From positions 1 to 13,480 of the forward strand of contig JBDHUJ010000036.1 in assembly GCA_039809105.1 (NCBI GenBank): DNA of 13,480 bases. Reading direction: 5' to 3'. Made by a program: the position numbers and the translations under genes. This DNA comes from JBDHUJ01 sp039809105 (lineage in GTDB: Bacteria > Patescibacteriota > Saccharimonadia > Saccharimonadales > UBA4665). How positions within the stretch are numbered: the first letter of the stretch is position 1; each line of letters begins with the position of its first letter. Positions 1 through 5,453 of the stretch are shown piece by piece. Below the pieces are notes generated by a model. It had not been told where the DNA came from and did no database searches. It was given only the letters and a program-made list of their open reading frames with translations.

Positions 1-110
1 TGACCCGCCGGCTGGAGGATTTCTGCCGTGAATGGATGGCCCGGGCCAACAACCCGGAGCTGTTTGCGAGTCCTACCGAATACCTGCGGTTTACGCTTGT
101 TCCGTGTTAG
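1..110 (+). CDS. C-terminal fragment of an unrecognised protein
   Basis: The frame beginning at base 3 is open to a TAG at 108-110 and encodes the last 35 residues of a protein that starts left of the window. The fragment is charged and hydrophilic at first (TRRLEDFCREW) and ends in a more hydrophobic strand-like stretch (EYLRFTLVPC). Nothing here identifies a family. The next gene has its own promoter starting about 27 bases further on, so this fragment probably ends a separate transcription unit. It could be a chance open frame, since only about 110 bases are visible. Confidence 0.5.
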   Translation, partial: TRRLEDFCREWMARANNPELFASPTEYLRFTLVPC

Positions 111-136
111 TTGACTGAACCATATACAACATAATG

Positions 137-165
137 TTGACCTGAACGGTAAACTTCCGTTTAAT
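137..165 (+). promoter_or_regulatory. Sigma-70-type promoter of the propeller-lectin gene
   Basis: TTGACC at 137-142 and TTTAAT at 160-165 are separated by exactly 17 bases, a classical -35/-10 arrangement. Transcription would start near 172 and give a leader of about 46 bases. A short inverted repeat (AACGG at 145-149 and CCGTT at 157-161) lies in the spacer and could be an operator. A second TTGACT at 111-116 has no matching -10 box. Confidence 0.5.
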
Positions 166-203
166 AGACAAGACGTACCTAGAGTGCGTGTTTGCAAGTA
201 AAC

Positions 204-210
204 AGAGGAG
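204..210 (+). promoter_or_regulatory. Shine-Dalgarno deciding the start at 218
   Basis: AGAGGAG lies 7 bases upstream of the ATG at 218, ideal spacing. It is only 1 base from the ATG at 212 and downstream of the GTG at 188, so 218 is the preferred start. Most other genes here show no such site. Confidence 0.75.
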
Positions 211-217
211 TATGCCC

Positions 218-1606
218 ATGACGAGCTATCTGTATACAAACCTAAAACGTACAATGCTACTAGCTTTCGTGGCTGCAGTGGTGGGACTAGGTAGCTTAGC
301 TGCGACATTGGTCAACGCCAGTGAGGCTGCAGCGGCCACGCAATCGACCTGGATGGTGGTAGGGAATACTGCCGTCAACCCGGACGGCAAGAAGGTCACC
401 ATTAGCAGTGCGGTGAACGCATCGAACAACACGCTGACCATATCGCCGAACGGCCAACGGCTGGCGTTTGAACCGAAAAACATGCCCGGTACCATTGTGA
501 CCACGAATGTCGACGGGACGCAGCGGATTGCCGTTGCGGCCCTCGGGGCGGACCGGTCGTATTTGGCATCACGGATGACGTGGTCGCGCGACAGTTCGCA
601 GATAGCTATGCCGATCGGTCATGGGAACGGCGCGTACGACGTCATGGTCCTGGCTGCGAATGGCACAAGCAGCCGCCGGGTAACCATCCCCAATGGCTCT
701 CAAAGCCAGCGGATAGCCTGGGTTTCGAACACTAAGTTGCTGTATGCGCAGGAAAACAAGGTCTGTACCATTCAGACCGACGGCACCGGGAACGGTTGTA
801 TAACGGTAGCAAACCTGCCCGCTGGCCAGAGTAATGGCAACAGCGGCTGCGTAACGTCTATCAATGACGCCGTCATGCCTTCGGTAACTAGCTCCTGGAT
901 GCTGGTGTACATCGGCTGCGGTAGCCAAGGCTTGTACCGTATTTCGACCAGTTTGACTGGACTGAAGCTTCTGGTCGCAGACGCGAACGCCACCATAATG
1001 GATTACGCATTTTCGCCGGATGGCACACGGTTCGCATATATGTACGACCTCAATAGTCCGAAACTCTACACGATGAATATTGACGGTACGGGCCGCCAGT
1101 TCGTGGGTAATGGCTTTACCGCACAGACGCTTTCATGGGGCGCGGCCAATAGCATCTTTGAGCCCGTACCGGCCACTCCGACCCCAACCCCAACGCCGAC
1201 TCCTAGCGGGAGCTTGCTGCAGACACAGTACGGCGGACGCTGCCTAGACGTCGACACGAACGGTGGCGGGGTGAATGGCAATAAGGTCCAGCTATGGGAC
1301 TGCGTAGGCAACGCCAACCAGCGGTGGACACTGAATTCCGACGGGACTATCCGTTCCAGCTACGGTAACCGCTGCTTAGATGTCGACACCAATGGTGGGG
1401 GCGTGAACGGCAATAAAGTCCATATGTGGGACTGTAGCGGCGGTGCGAACCAAAAATGGACCCGCGGTACTAACGGCACCTTCCGTTCACAATATGCTAA
1501 TCGTTGTTTGGACGTTGACACCAACGGTGGCGGTGCCAACGGTAACAAAATCCAAATATGGGATTGCAGCGGTGGCATAAACCAGAACTGGAATATCGTC
1601 CAGTAA
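218..1606 (+). CDS. Secreted beta-propeller protein with C-terminal ricin-type lectin (CBM13-like) domain
   Basis: A 462-residue exported protein, probably carbohydrate-binding at the cell surface or outside the cell. A signal peptide is visible: basic start (YTNLKRT), hydrophobic core (LLAFVAAVVGLG), and an Ala-rich end (SEAAAA) near residue 39. Residues about 40-316 carry TolB/PD40-like blades, clearest in TISPNGQRLAF and AFSPDGTRFAYMYD followed by MNIDGTGRQ. A Pro-Thr linker (about 317-330) leads to three 44-residue repeats (332-462), each with an RCLDVDTNGGG core, WDC, and a QxW signature (QRW 368-370, QKW 412-414, QNW 456-458). This is the beta-trefoil pattern of ricin B/CBM13 lectins. 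No catalytic domain is visible, so a binding or adhesin-like role is inferred. The start rests on the Shine-Dalgarno at 204-210; a GTG at 188 would add ten residues ahead of the signal peptide. Confidence 0.88.
   Translation: MTSYLYTNLKRTMLLAFVAAVVGLGSLAATLVNASEAAAATQSTWMVVGNTAVNPDGKKVTISSAVNASNNTLTISPNGQRLAFEPKNMPGTIVTTNVDGTQRIAVAALGADRSYLASRMTWSRDSSQIAMPIGHGNGAYDVMVLAANGTSSRRVTIPNGSQSQRIAWVSNTKLLYAQENKVCTIQTDGTGNGCITVANLPAGQSNGNSGCVTSINDAVMPSVTSSWMLVYIGCGSQGLYRISTSLTGLKLLVADANATIMDYAFSPDGTRFAYMYDLNSPKLYTMNIDGTGRQFVGNGFTAQTLSWGAANSIFEPVPATPTPTPTPTPSGSLLQTQYGGRCLDVDTNGGGVNGNKVQLWDCVGNANQRWTLNSDGTIRSSYGNRCLDVDTNGGGVNGNKVHMWDCSGGANQKWTRGTNGTFRSQYANRCLDVDTNGGGANGNKIQIWDCSGGINQNWNIVQ
1211..1606 (+). 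repeat. Three in-frame 132-bp tandem units encoding the lectin repeats
   Basis: Units start at 1211, 1343 and 1475, each exactly 132 bases; the last includes the stop codon. The encoded cores are nearly identical (RCLDVDTNGGG, NGNK, WDC, QxW), but the DNA differs mostly at third codon positions, for example TGCCTAGAC, TGCTTAGAT and TGTTTGGAC for the same three residues. This indicates an old duplication kept by protein-level selection rather than a fresh slippage expansion. Confidence 0.85.
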
Positions 1607-1646
1607 GCCTCCCTGGTTCAGAATAACGCAATGTGTGGTTGCCCTA

Positions 1647-1737
1647 TCTTACTTAAAGGCGTAAGAGGCCAAGTCGTATGGGTGCAGTACGGAAAAGTAG
1701 GTCGCCGCGGCGACCGTAGAAAAACCCTTCAGGGTTT
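1647..1737. other. Cluster of short hairpins and a GC palindrome in the spacer
   Basis: The 236-base spacer after the lectin gene contains a hairpin TCTTAC/GTAAGA (1647-1652 with 1661-1666), a perfect 16-base palindrome GGTCGCCGCGGCGACC (1700-1715), and a hairpin AAACCC/GGGTTT with loop TTCA (1722-1737). None has a proper U-tract. They may end lectin transcription, belong to a structured RNA, or be binding sites. No open frame or tRNA-like structure was seen. Confidence 0.5.
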
Positions 1738-1760
1738 GTCTGACGATAATCGAAAACACA

Positions 1761-1802
1761 GTTTTCTAACACTTTAGCGTTTCAGCTAAAGTGTTAGAAA
1801 AC
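1761..1802. repeat. Perfect 18-bp inverted repeat with 6-base loop
   Basis: GTTTTCTAACACTTTAGC (1761-1778) is repeated as its exact reverse complement at 1785-1802 around the loop GTTTCA. The outer arms are GTTTTC and GAAAAC, the reverse of the A-tract/T-tract order of an intrinsic terminator, and no T-run follows. It sits about 28 bases upstream of the -10 box of the next gene. It could be a cruciform or binding site, a mini-element, or an unusual factor-dependent terminator. Confidence 0.85.
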
Positions 1803-1827
1803 TAACTGCTGCGCTGGGTGCGAAATA

Positions 1828-1836
1828 TGGTATAGT
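1828..1836 (+). promoter_or_regulatory. Extended -10 promoter, leaderless, for the gene at 1843
   Basis: TGG-TATAGT ends 6 bases before the ATG at 1843, so transcription would begin at or beside the start codon. No Shine-Dalgarno is present and no convincing -35 box lies 17 bases upstream. Confidence 0.6.
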
Positions 1837-1842
1837 AACTGT

Positions 1843-2103
1843 ATGAATCCAGATGTCGCATACCAAACCCTCGTTATTATCCTTAGTACCTTCCTGGCCA
1901 TTTTCCTCGGCCTGGCCATAGCGGCCACTATACTCGTCATAAAGCTCCTGAACACCTTGCGCGCTGTGGCTGCCAAGGGCGAGCACATCGTAGATACAGC
2001 AGCAGAGTCGGTAGACGAAGTTACCGAGGCATTTCGCCGTAATGCCAACGCTGTCAACATTTTGAAGATTTTTTCAAACTTCGTAAATAAGGACAAGAAG
2101 TAA
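1843..2103 (+). CDS. Small membrane-anchored protein with amphipathic tail
   Basis: An 86-residue protein of unknown function. Residues about 8-35 form one long hydrophobic segment (LVIILSTFLAIFLGLAIAAT and following), predicted to span the membrane. The rest (about 36-86) is a charged, probably helical tail ending in NKDKK, loosely reminiscent of DUF948-type proteins, though I cannot assign that family. The start at 1843 is supported by the -10 box 6 bases upstream. The stop (2101-2103) overlaps the Shine-Dalgarno of the following YtxH-like gene, so the two are co-transcribed and probably work together at the envelope. Confidence 0.8.
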   Translation: MNPDVAYQTLVIILSTFLAIFLGLAIAATILVIKLLNTLRAVAAKGEHIVDTAAESVDEVTEAFRRNANAVNILKIFSNFVNKDKK

Positions 2104-2108
2104 GGAGG
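2103..2108 (+). promoter_or_regulatory. Shine-Dalgarno of the YtxH-like gene
   Basis: AGGAGG overlaps the last base of the upstream stop codon and lies 5 bases before the ATG at 2114. This full anti-16S match marks an internal cistron of an operon, in contrast to the leaderless first gene. Confidence 0.8.
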
Positions 2109-2113
2109 CCGGT

Positions 2114-2542
2114 ATGTTCAGAAGCAGCAAGCAGCAAGAATCTAGCAACAGCGATGTCATAAGAAAAGTCGCCATCGGTGCCGCCATAACCGCCATCCTC
2201 GGCTACATAGCCGGCATACTGACTGCACCCAAGAGCGGCCGCGAAACCCGTCAGGATATAAAAGATAAAGCTACCGAAACCTATGCGGCTGCCGAAAAGC
2301 AACTCAAGAAGCTCCATACCGAACTCACCGACATCATCGACGAAGTCAGCGACCGGATAAGCTCGTTCACGAACCGCAAAGACGTCAGCGCTGCGCTCGA
2401 CAAGGGCCGTGACGCCAAACAAAAGGCCCGCGAAGTGCTGAGTATGTTGCACGACGGCGAAACCGACGACAAAGACCTCAAAAAGGCCATCAACGACGCT
2501 ACCAAAGCCATCGAACACCTCCGCGAATACCTCAAAAAATAA
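2114..2542 (+). CDS. YtxH-like membrane protein
   Basis: A 142-residue protein with a hydrophobic segment at about 17-37 (VAIGAAITAILGYIAGIL) followed directly by TAPKSGRETRQDIKDK, the hallmark junction of the YtxH family (known small envelope/stress-associated proteins of unclear biochemical role). The remainder is a highly charged, lysine-rich, almost entirely helical region to the LREYLKK end, likely cytoplasmic. It is second in a two- or three-gene operon, 10 bases after the previous stop. The function is not known; a structural or stress role at the membrane is inferred from the family only. Confidence 0.8.
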   Translation: MFRSSKQQESSNSDVIRKVAIGAAITAILGYIAGILTAPKSGRETRQDIKDKATETYAAAEKQLKKLHTELTDIIDEVSDRISSFTNRKDVSAALDKGRDAKQKAREVLSMLHDGETDDKDLKKAINDATKAIEHLREYLKK

Positions 2543-2550
2543 TTTTGACC

Positions 2551-2916
2551 ATGGCAGAAATGACACAAGAATCACGAGGAGTGATTACCTTTGAAGACTA
2601 CGAAATTGGTACCTTGCAGGATTATGACATCGACCTAGGCGAGGTAGGCGCCCCAGACATGGCCCAGGCGACCCAAGACTGTGACAATAGTGGGATTCGG
2701 GAAGGCGAAAAGTGTGGGCTTACTAGAGAAGTGCTAGACGAAAGAGCTATAGTGTTTTCCTGTAAGCTAACGGGCTGCCCACAACTAAACCAGCAAACAG
2801 ATGTAATATGTAACCCCGTGGCGCGAGTAACAGAACAAATTGCGGCCCGCATGGCGGATATAAATGAGCACAATGCGGCCATCGGCCGTGCAGTCCAAGG
2901 CCTTGTATACCCATAG
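2551..2916 (+). CDS. Hypothetical protein with five cysteines
   Basis: A 121-residue soluble protein that I do not recognise. The N-terminal third is very acidic (FEDYEIG, DYDIDLGE). Five cysteines lie at residues 44, 55, 71, 76 and 87, including SCKLTGC, a spacing that could bind a metal or form disulfides. The C-terminal part (90-118) looks helical and may contact other proteins. There is no signal peptide or membrane segment. The start is taken as ATG 2551, 8 bases after the YtxH-like stop; a TTG at 2545 would add two residues. No Shine-Dalgarno or -10 box precedes it, so it probably depends on upstream transcription and on translational coupling. Confidence 0.65.
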   Translation: MAEMTQESRGVITFEDYEIGTLQDYDIDLGEVGAPDMAQATQDCDNSGIREGEKCGLTREVLDERAIVFSCKLTGCPQLNQQTDVICNPVARVTEQIAARMADINEHNAAIGRAVQGLVYP

Positions 2917-2964
2917 CTGGTATCTCTCGGCCTGCCGTCGGAATCACTAGGTATTGACGTAAGG

Positions 2965-2972
2965 GGTATAAT
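2965..2972 (+). promoter_or_regulatory. Promoter upstream of the histidine phosphatase
   Basis: GG-TATAAT is a consensus -10 box, with the same GGTATAAT octamer found before dnaE. The nearby TTGACG (2954-2959) is only 7 bases away, too close to serve as its -35. Initiation near 2979 would yield a leader of about 50 bases that runs straight into the terminator hairpin at 3006-3029. Confidence 0.55.
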
Positions 2973-3005
2973 GTAATACTTTAAAAGAGGTTGCAAATTA
3001 TAGAC

Positions 3006-3029
3006 AGCCCCGGAAACGGGGGCTTTTTT
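3006..3029 (+). terminator. Intrinsic terminator abutting a start codon
   Basis: AGCCCCG pairs with CGGGGGCT (one bulged G) around a GAAA loop, followed by six T residues that end exactly one base before the ATG at 3030. It lies downstream of a -10 box and so could act as an attenuator for the phosphatase. It could also end the operon to its left, in which case the intervening TATAAT is fortuitous. Confidence 0.8.
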
Positions 3030-3671
3030 ATGACAAAACAGCAAAACTACACCGAAGTGTACATGTTTCGGCACGCGCAGACGGTAGTAAATGTTAAACC
3101 TTGGCTGGTGGGCGGCCGCAGCAACGAGGCAGAACTGACGCCGGAGGGCGAAGAGCAGGCAAGAGAACTCGGCCGCGCCCTACTGCGCCGAGGTATCTTC
3201 CCGACCTCGGTCTCGGCCTCGACCGCGACGCGAGCCATCGCGACAGCGCGGATTTCGCTGGCCGAAATGGGGCTCGACATAGAACCGGCCACCTACGAAG
3301 AAATATTAGAACTAGGGCAGGGCACAGCCGAAGGCCGTCCGCGGGCCGAAGTGTACACACCGCAGGTGCTGGCAGATATAGAGCGGCTGGGCAAAGACTT
3401 CAAACTGCAAGGCGGCGAGTCCATGAACGAAGTCGGCAGGCGCGCGCTAGACTGGATGGACTTGCACTTCACCGGACCGAGCGCCGAACCTGGCCCGCAC
3501 TTCGTCTACGCCCACGGCGGCACTATAAAGTACGCGGCCTCGCTGCTCCTGGGCTGGTCGCGCTTGCAAACCTACCAAACCGAAATAGACAACGCCTCCG
3601 CCAACCTCTTCACCCACAACGGCACTCTCTGGCACCCCGCATCCCTCAACCGCCTCCCCGAAGAACTCTAG
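3030..3671 (+). CDS. Histidine phosphatase (phosphoglycerate mutase-like) family protein
   Basis: A 213-residue cytoplasmic phosphatase or mutase of unknown substrate. The phosphohistidine motif is YMFRHAQT (R14, H15), with Ala in place of the usual Gly of RHGxT. Further catalytic-pocket residues follow family order: the conserved Arg in STATRAIATA (R68), a Glu in EILELGQGTAEG (about 91-94) and the second His in VYAHGGTIKY (H162). An upstream TTG at 2991 would be translated through the terminator stem, so ATG 3030 is preferred; the next ATG (3063) would cut the first strand. No Shine-Dalgarno precedes it. It converges on the Nudix gene with 25 bases between stops. Substrates in this family range from sugar phosphates to nucleotides, and nothing here chooses between them. 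Confidence 0.85.
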   Translation: MTKQQNYTEVYMFRHAQTVVNVKPWLVGGRSNEAELTPEGEEQARELGRALLRRGIFPTSVSASTATRAIATARISLAEMGLDIEPATYEEILELGQGTAEGRPRAEVYTPQVLADIERLGKDFKLQGGESMNEVGRRALDWMDLHFTGPSAEPGPHFVYAHGGTIKYAASLLLGWSRLQTYQTEIDNASANLFTHNGTLWHPASLNRLPEEL

Positions 3672-3696
3672 CTTTACAGATTACGGGCGAATTCGT

Positions 3697-4221
3697 TTAC
3701 TTGGATAGATTGCTGACCGGGCAAAAGCAAGCCGGTAGTAAAGTGGCTGCCGCCGGTATCGTCACGGTTTTTACACAAATGAAGGGTGTGAACGGTTCTC
3801 TGTAGACTAGTGGCAGCCAGCGTGGCACGTCGGGTGGCATGTTGAGCAATATGTTGCGGTCTTTGGGGTTGACCCACAGGCAGTCGAACTCGTCTGGCTT
3901 TGGGGTTAAGGGCGGGTCGTAGTCTAGGTGTGCACCAAAAATTGCCACCGTACCAAAACGTAGCTTGTGAGGACGGAGGTCGTAAATAACTAGTTTGCCA
4001 AGTTCCTGGAGCTGCTCGGCGGGTATATCGACGCCTGTTTCTTCTTTGAGCTCTCGGGCAGCTGCGGGTCGCAAAAGTTCGCCCGGTTCGGCTTCGCCGC
4101 CAGAGAAGTTGAAGTAGTTGCTCCATTCGTTGCGCAACGGTTGTCCCATAAGAATCTCTAACTCACCCGTTTCCGGGTTCGGCCTATCCACAACCGCCAG
4201 TGTCTCTGCAACAATATGCAT
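3697..4221 (-). CDS. Nudix hydrolase
   Basis: A 174-residue pyrophosphohydrolase with a complete Nudix box at residues 42-64: G42, five residues, E48, seven residues, then RELKEETGV (56-64). E57, E60 and E61 provide the Mg2+ ligands expected of the family. The start (VAETLAVVDRPNPETGELEI) forms the leading strands of the fold. The C-terminal third (about 110-174) has no recognisable second domain. Likely substrates are nucleoside diphosphate derivatives, but specificity cannot be read from sequence. The ATG at 4221 is preceded on its own strand by TGG-TATAGT 8 bases upstream, suggesting an almost leaderless mRNA. It is divergent from the HAD phosphatase gene. Confidence 0.88.
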   Translation of the reverse strand: MHIVAETLAVVDRPNPETGELEILMGQPLRNEWSNYFNFSGGEAEPGELLRPAAARELKEETGVDIPAEQLQELGKLVIYDLRPHKLRFGTVAIFGAHLDYDPPLTPKPDEFDCLWVNPKDRNILLNMPPDVPRWLPLVYREPFTPFICVKTVTIPAAATLLPACFCPVSNLSK

Positions 4222-4229
4222 ATCTTTAT

Positions 4230-4238
4230 ACTATACCA
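4230..4238 (-). promoter_or_regulatory. Extended -10 promoter of the Nudix gene
   Basis: On the minus strand TGG-TATAGT lies 8 bases before the ATG, with no Shine-Dalgarno. The overlapping sequence TGACTTTTATGGTAT (4247-4233, minus strand) recurs with one mismatch upstream of the minus-strand gene starting at 9889. Confidence 0.55.
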
Positions 4239-4289
4239 TAAAAGTCATGTATACACAAAAATTACATCTGTTAGTTCGATGGGTTTGCT

Positions 4290-4298
4290 TGGTATACT
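4290..4298 (+). promoter_or_regulatory. Extended -10 promoter, leaderless, of the HAD phosphatase gene
   Basis: TGG-TATACT ends 7 bases before the ATG at 4306. With the Nudix promoter on the other strand it forms a compact divergent pair about 50 bases apart. Confidence 0.6.
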
Positions 4299-4305
4299 AG
4301 GGTAA

Positions 4306-4980
4306 ATGAATATCAAAGCAGTAATCTATGACGTGGATGGGACGATGGTGGACTCCGAGCCGCTGCATGTCAGGGCGTGGGATGAGGCGCTTCATGGGTA
4401 TGGCCACAAGCTGGATGATTTGCCTGAAGAGTTTTTGGCAACCATGGCAGGTAAAAAGCCGATTGTGATTGCTGAAGGAATGGTGACTGAACTGACACTC
4501 CCTTTAGCGGCTACTGACTTTCTGGCCGAAAAAACAGTCTTGTTCTTGGACATTGCTAAGACTCAACTCAAAGAACTGCCGGGCGTCGTTAGCTCGATAC
4601 GCTATTTTAGCGAGAAGGGCTTGCGTTTGGGCATCGGTACTTCAATAGGCGCCTCGAACGACAATGACTACTTAGCGACCGTTTTAAAATTGCTTGATGT
4701 TGAACGATATTTTCAAGTAACCGTAACTGGTGACCAAATCGCGCACGGTAAGCCTGCGCCAGATACGTATCTGCTGGTTGCCGAACGCCTTGGCGTGTCG
4801 CCACGAGAATGTCTCGTCATAGAAGATGCAAGGTCTGGTGTCGAGTCTGCAAAAGCGGCTGGGTGTTATTGTATCGCGGTCAAAAATCCCTCTGCTGCCG
4901 AGCAAGACACTTCTGCCGCCGACCTCACGCTCTCGTCTCTCGTTGAACTGACACCGAAGCTACTAGCTAATCTTTTATAG
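4306..4980 (+). CDS. HAD-superfamily phosphatase, beta-phosphoglucomutase-like
   Basis: A 224-residue cytoplasmic hydrolase with the four HAD motifs in order: I, DVDGT (nucleophile D9 and acid/base D11); II, GTS (111-113); III, HGKPAPD (K149); IV, VIEDARSGVESAKAAG (E173, D174). The helical cap between motifs I and II (about 15-95) marks subfamily IA, the group of beta-phosphoglucomutases, phosphoglycolate phosphatases and sugar-phosphate phosphatases. The substrate is not determined. The start is supported by the -10 box 7 bases upstream. Its stop overlaps by 6 bases, tail to tail, with the coiled-coil gene on the opposite strand, so the two transcripts are antisense at their ends. Confidence 0.88.
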   Translation: MNIKAVIYDVDGTMVDSEPLHVRAWDEALHGYGHKLDDLPEEFLATMAGKKPIVIAEGMVTELTLPLAATDFLAEKTVLFLDIAKTQLKELPGVVSSIRYFSEKGLRLGIGTSIGASNDNDYLATVLKLLDVERYFQVTVTGDQIAHGKPAPDTYLLVAERLGVSPRECLVIEDARSGVESAKAAGCYCIAVKNPSAAEQDTSAADLTLSSLVELTPKLLANLL

Positions 4981-5319
4981 GTTTTCGAGGGGGATGCCGG
5001 TTTTGGCGGAGACTTTGCGAGCCCAGTCGAGCAAACGTTCGAACTGACGGTCGCGGGCGACCTGCTCAGTTTCGTAACCGTCGATGCGGGTAATAAATTT
5101 GTCGATAGTGCGCGCCAGATGGTCGTGGGAGCGTTTTAAATCGACCACTTCTTCGTGGAACTCATCGAATTTCGCCTCAAGTCTGAACTGCTGAGCCTCC
5201 AGCTTCAACTGACCTTCTTCCAGCTTGTTGAACCGGCTATCTGTCGCCTGCATGAAATCTTTGACGATGCCGATGACTTCGTCGATATCTTTCCTGGTTG
5301 CAACAGCTTCATTGCTCAT
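4975..5319 (-). CDS. Coiled-coil hypothetical protein
   Basis: A 114-residue, highly charged, almost wholly helical protein. Residues about 20-90 follow a heptad pattern (FNKLEEGQLKLEAQQFRLEAK, then VVDLKRSHDHLARTIDKFI), indicating a homotypic coiled coil, and the end is a conserved-looking FERLLDWARKVSAKTGIPL. Small coiled-coil proteins of this style are common in Patescibacteria (general recollection), but no function is known to me. An upstream methionine at 5373 adds 18 residues unlike the rest (WITCRCYTYF). ATG 5319 is chosen because TATACT lies exactly 6 bases before it, giving a leaderless start. It is divergent from dnaE, and a role in replication is only a positional guess. Confidence 0.78.
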   Translation of the reverse strand: MSNEAVATRKDIDEVIGIVKDFMQATDSRFNKLEEGQLKLEAQQFRLEAKFDEFHEEVVDLKRSHDHLARTIDKFITRIDGYETEQVARDRQFERLLDWARKVSAKTGIPLENL

Positions 5320-5325
5320 AAAGTA

Positions 5326-5334
5326 AGTATAGCA
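5326..5334 (-). promoter_or_regulatory. Extended -10 promoter, leaderless, of the coiled-coil gene
   Basis: On the minus strand TGC-TATACT is followed by 6 bases and the ATG at 5319. No Shine-Dalgarno is present, and this geometry decides the start. Confidence 0.6.
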
Positions 5335-5389
5335 CCGGCAAGTTATCCAGTCTGTTGTGAATGTTAAAACCACGCTTAGAGCGTTTTGG

Positions 5390-5397
5390 GGTATAAT
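5390..5397 (+). promoter_or_regulatory. dnaE promoter
   Basis: GG-TATAAT, a consensus -10 box, predicts initiation near 5404 and a 50-base leader, so dnaE is not leaderless. No clear -35 box is seen. The leader holds a weak ribosome site (GGGGAAG, 5445-5451) and an overlapping 18-codon frame beginning at 5420. Confidence 0.6.
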
Positions 5398-5453
5398 TTA
5401 GGGAGAAAGCTTGAGGGTAATGTCTCTGATAGAAGAGTCTCAATGGGGAAGTT

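Noticed and set aside
188..217. GTG start ten codons upstream for the lectin gene
   Set aside because: The Shine-Dalgarno at 204-210 lies inside that extension and is correctly spaced for ATG 218, which gives a normal signal peptide.
1166..1205. Possible CRISPR or microsatellite from the repeated ACCCCAACC-type sequence
   Set aside because: It simply encodes the in-frame Pro-Thr linker between propeller and lectin; no spacers or regular repeat units are present.
3101..3805. Plus-strand 234-codon open frame overlapping the histidine phosphatase
   Set aside because: Its product is an Arg/Pro/Gly-rich low-complexity chain typical of an out-of-frame shadow, while the overlapping frame carries all histidine phosphatase motifs.
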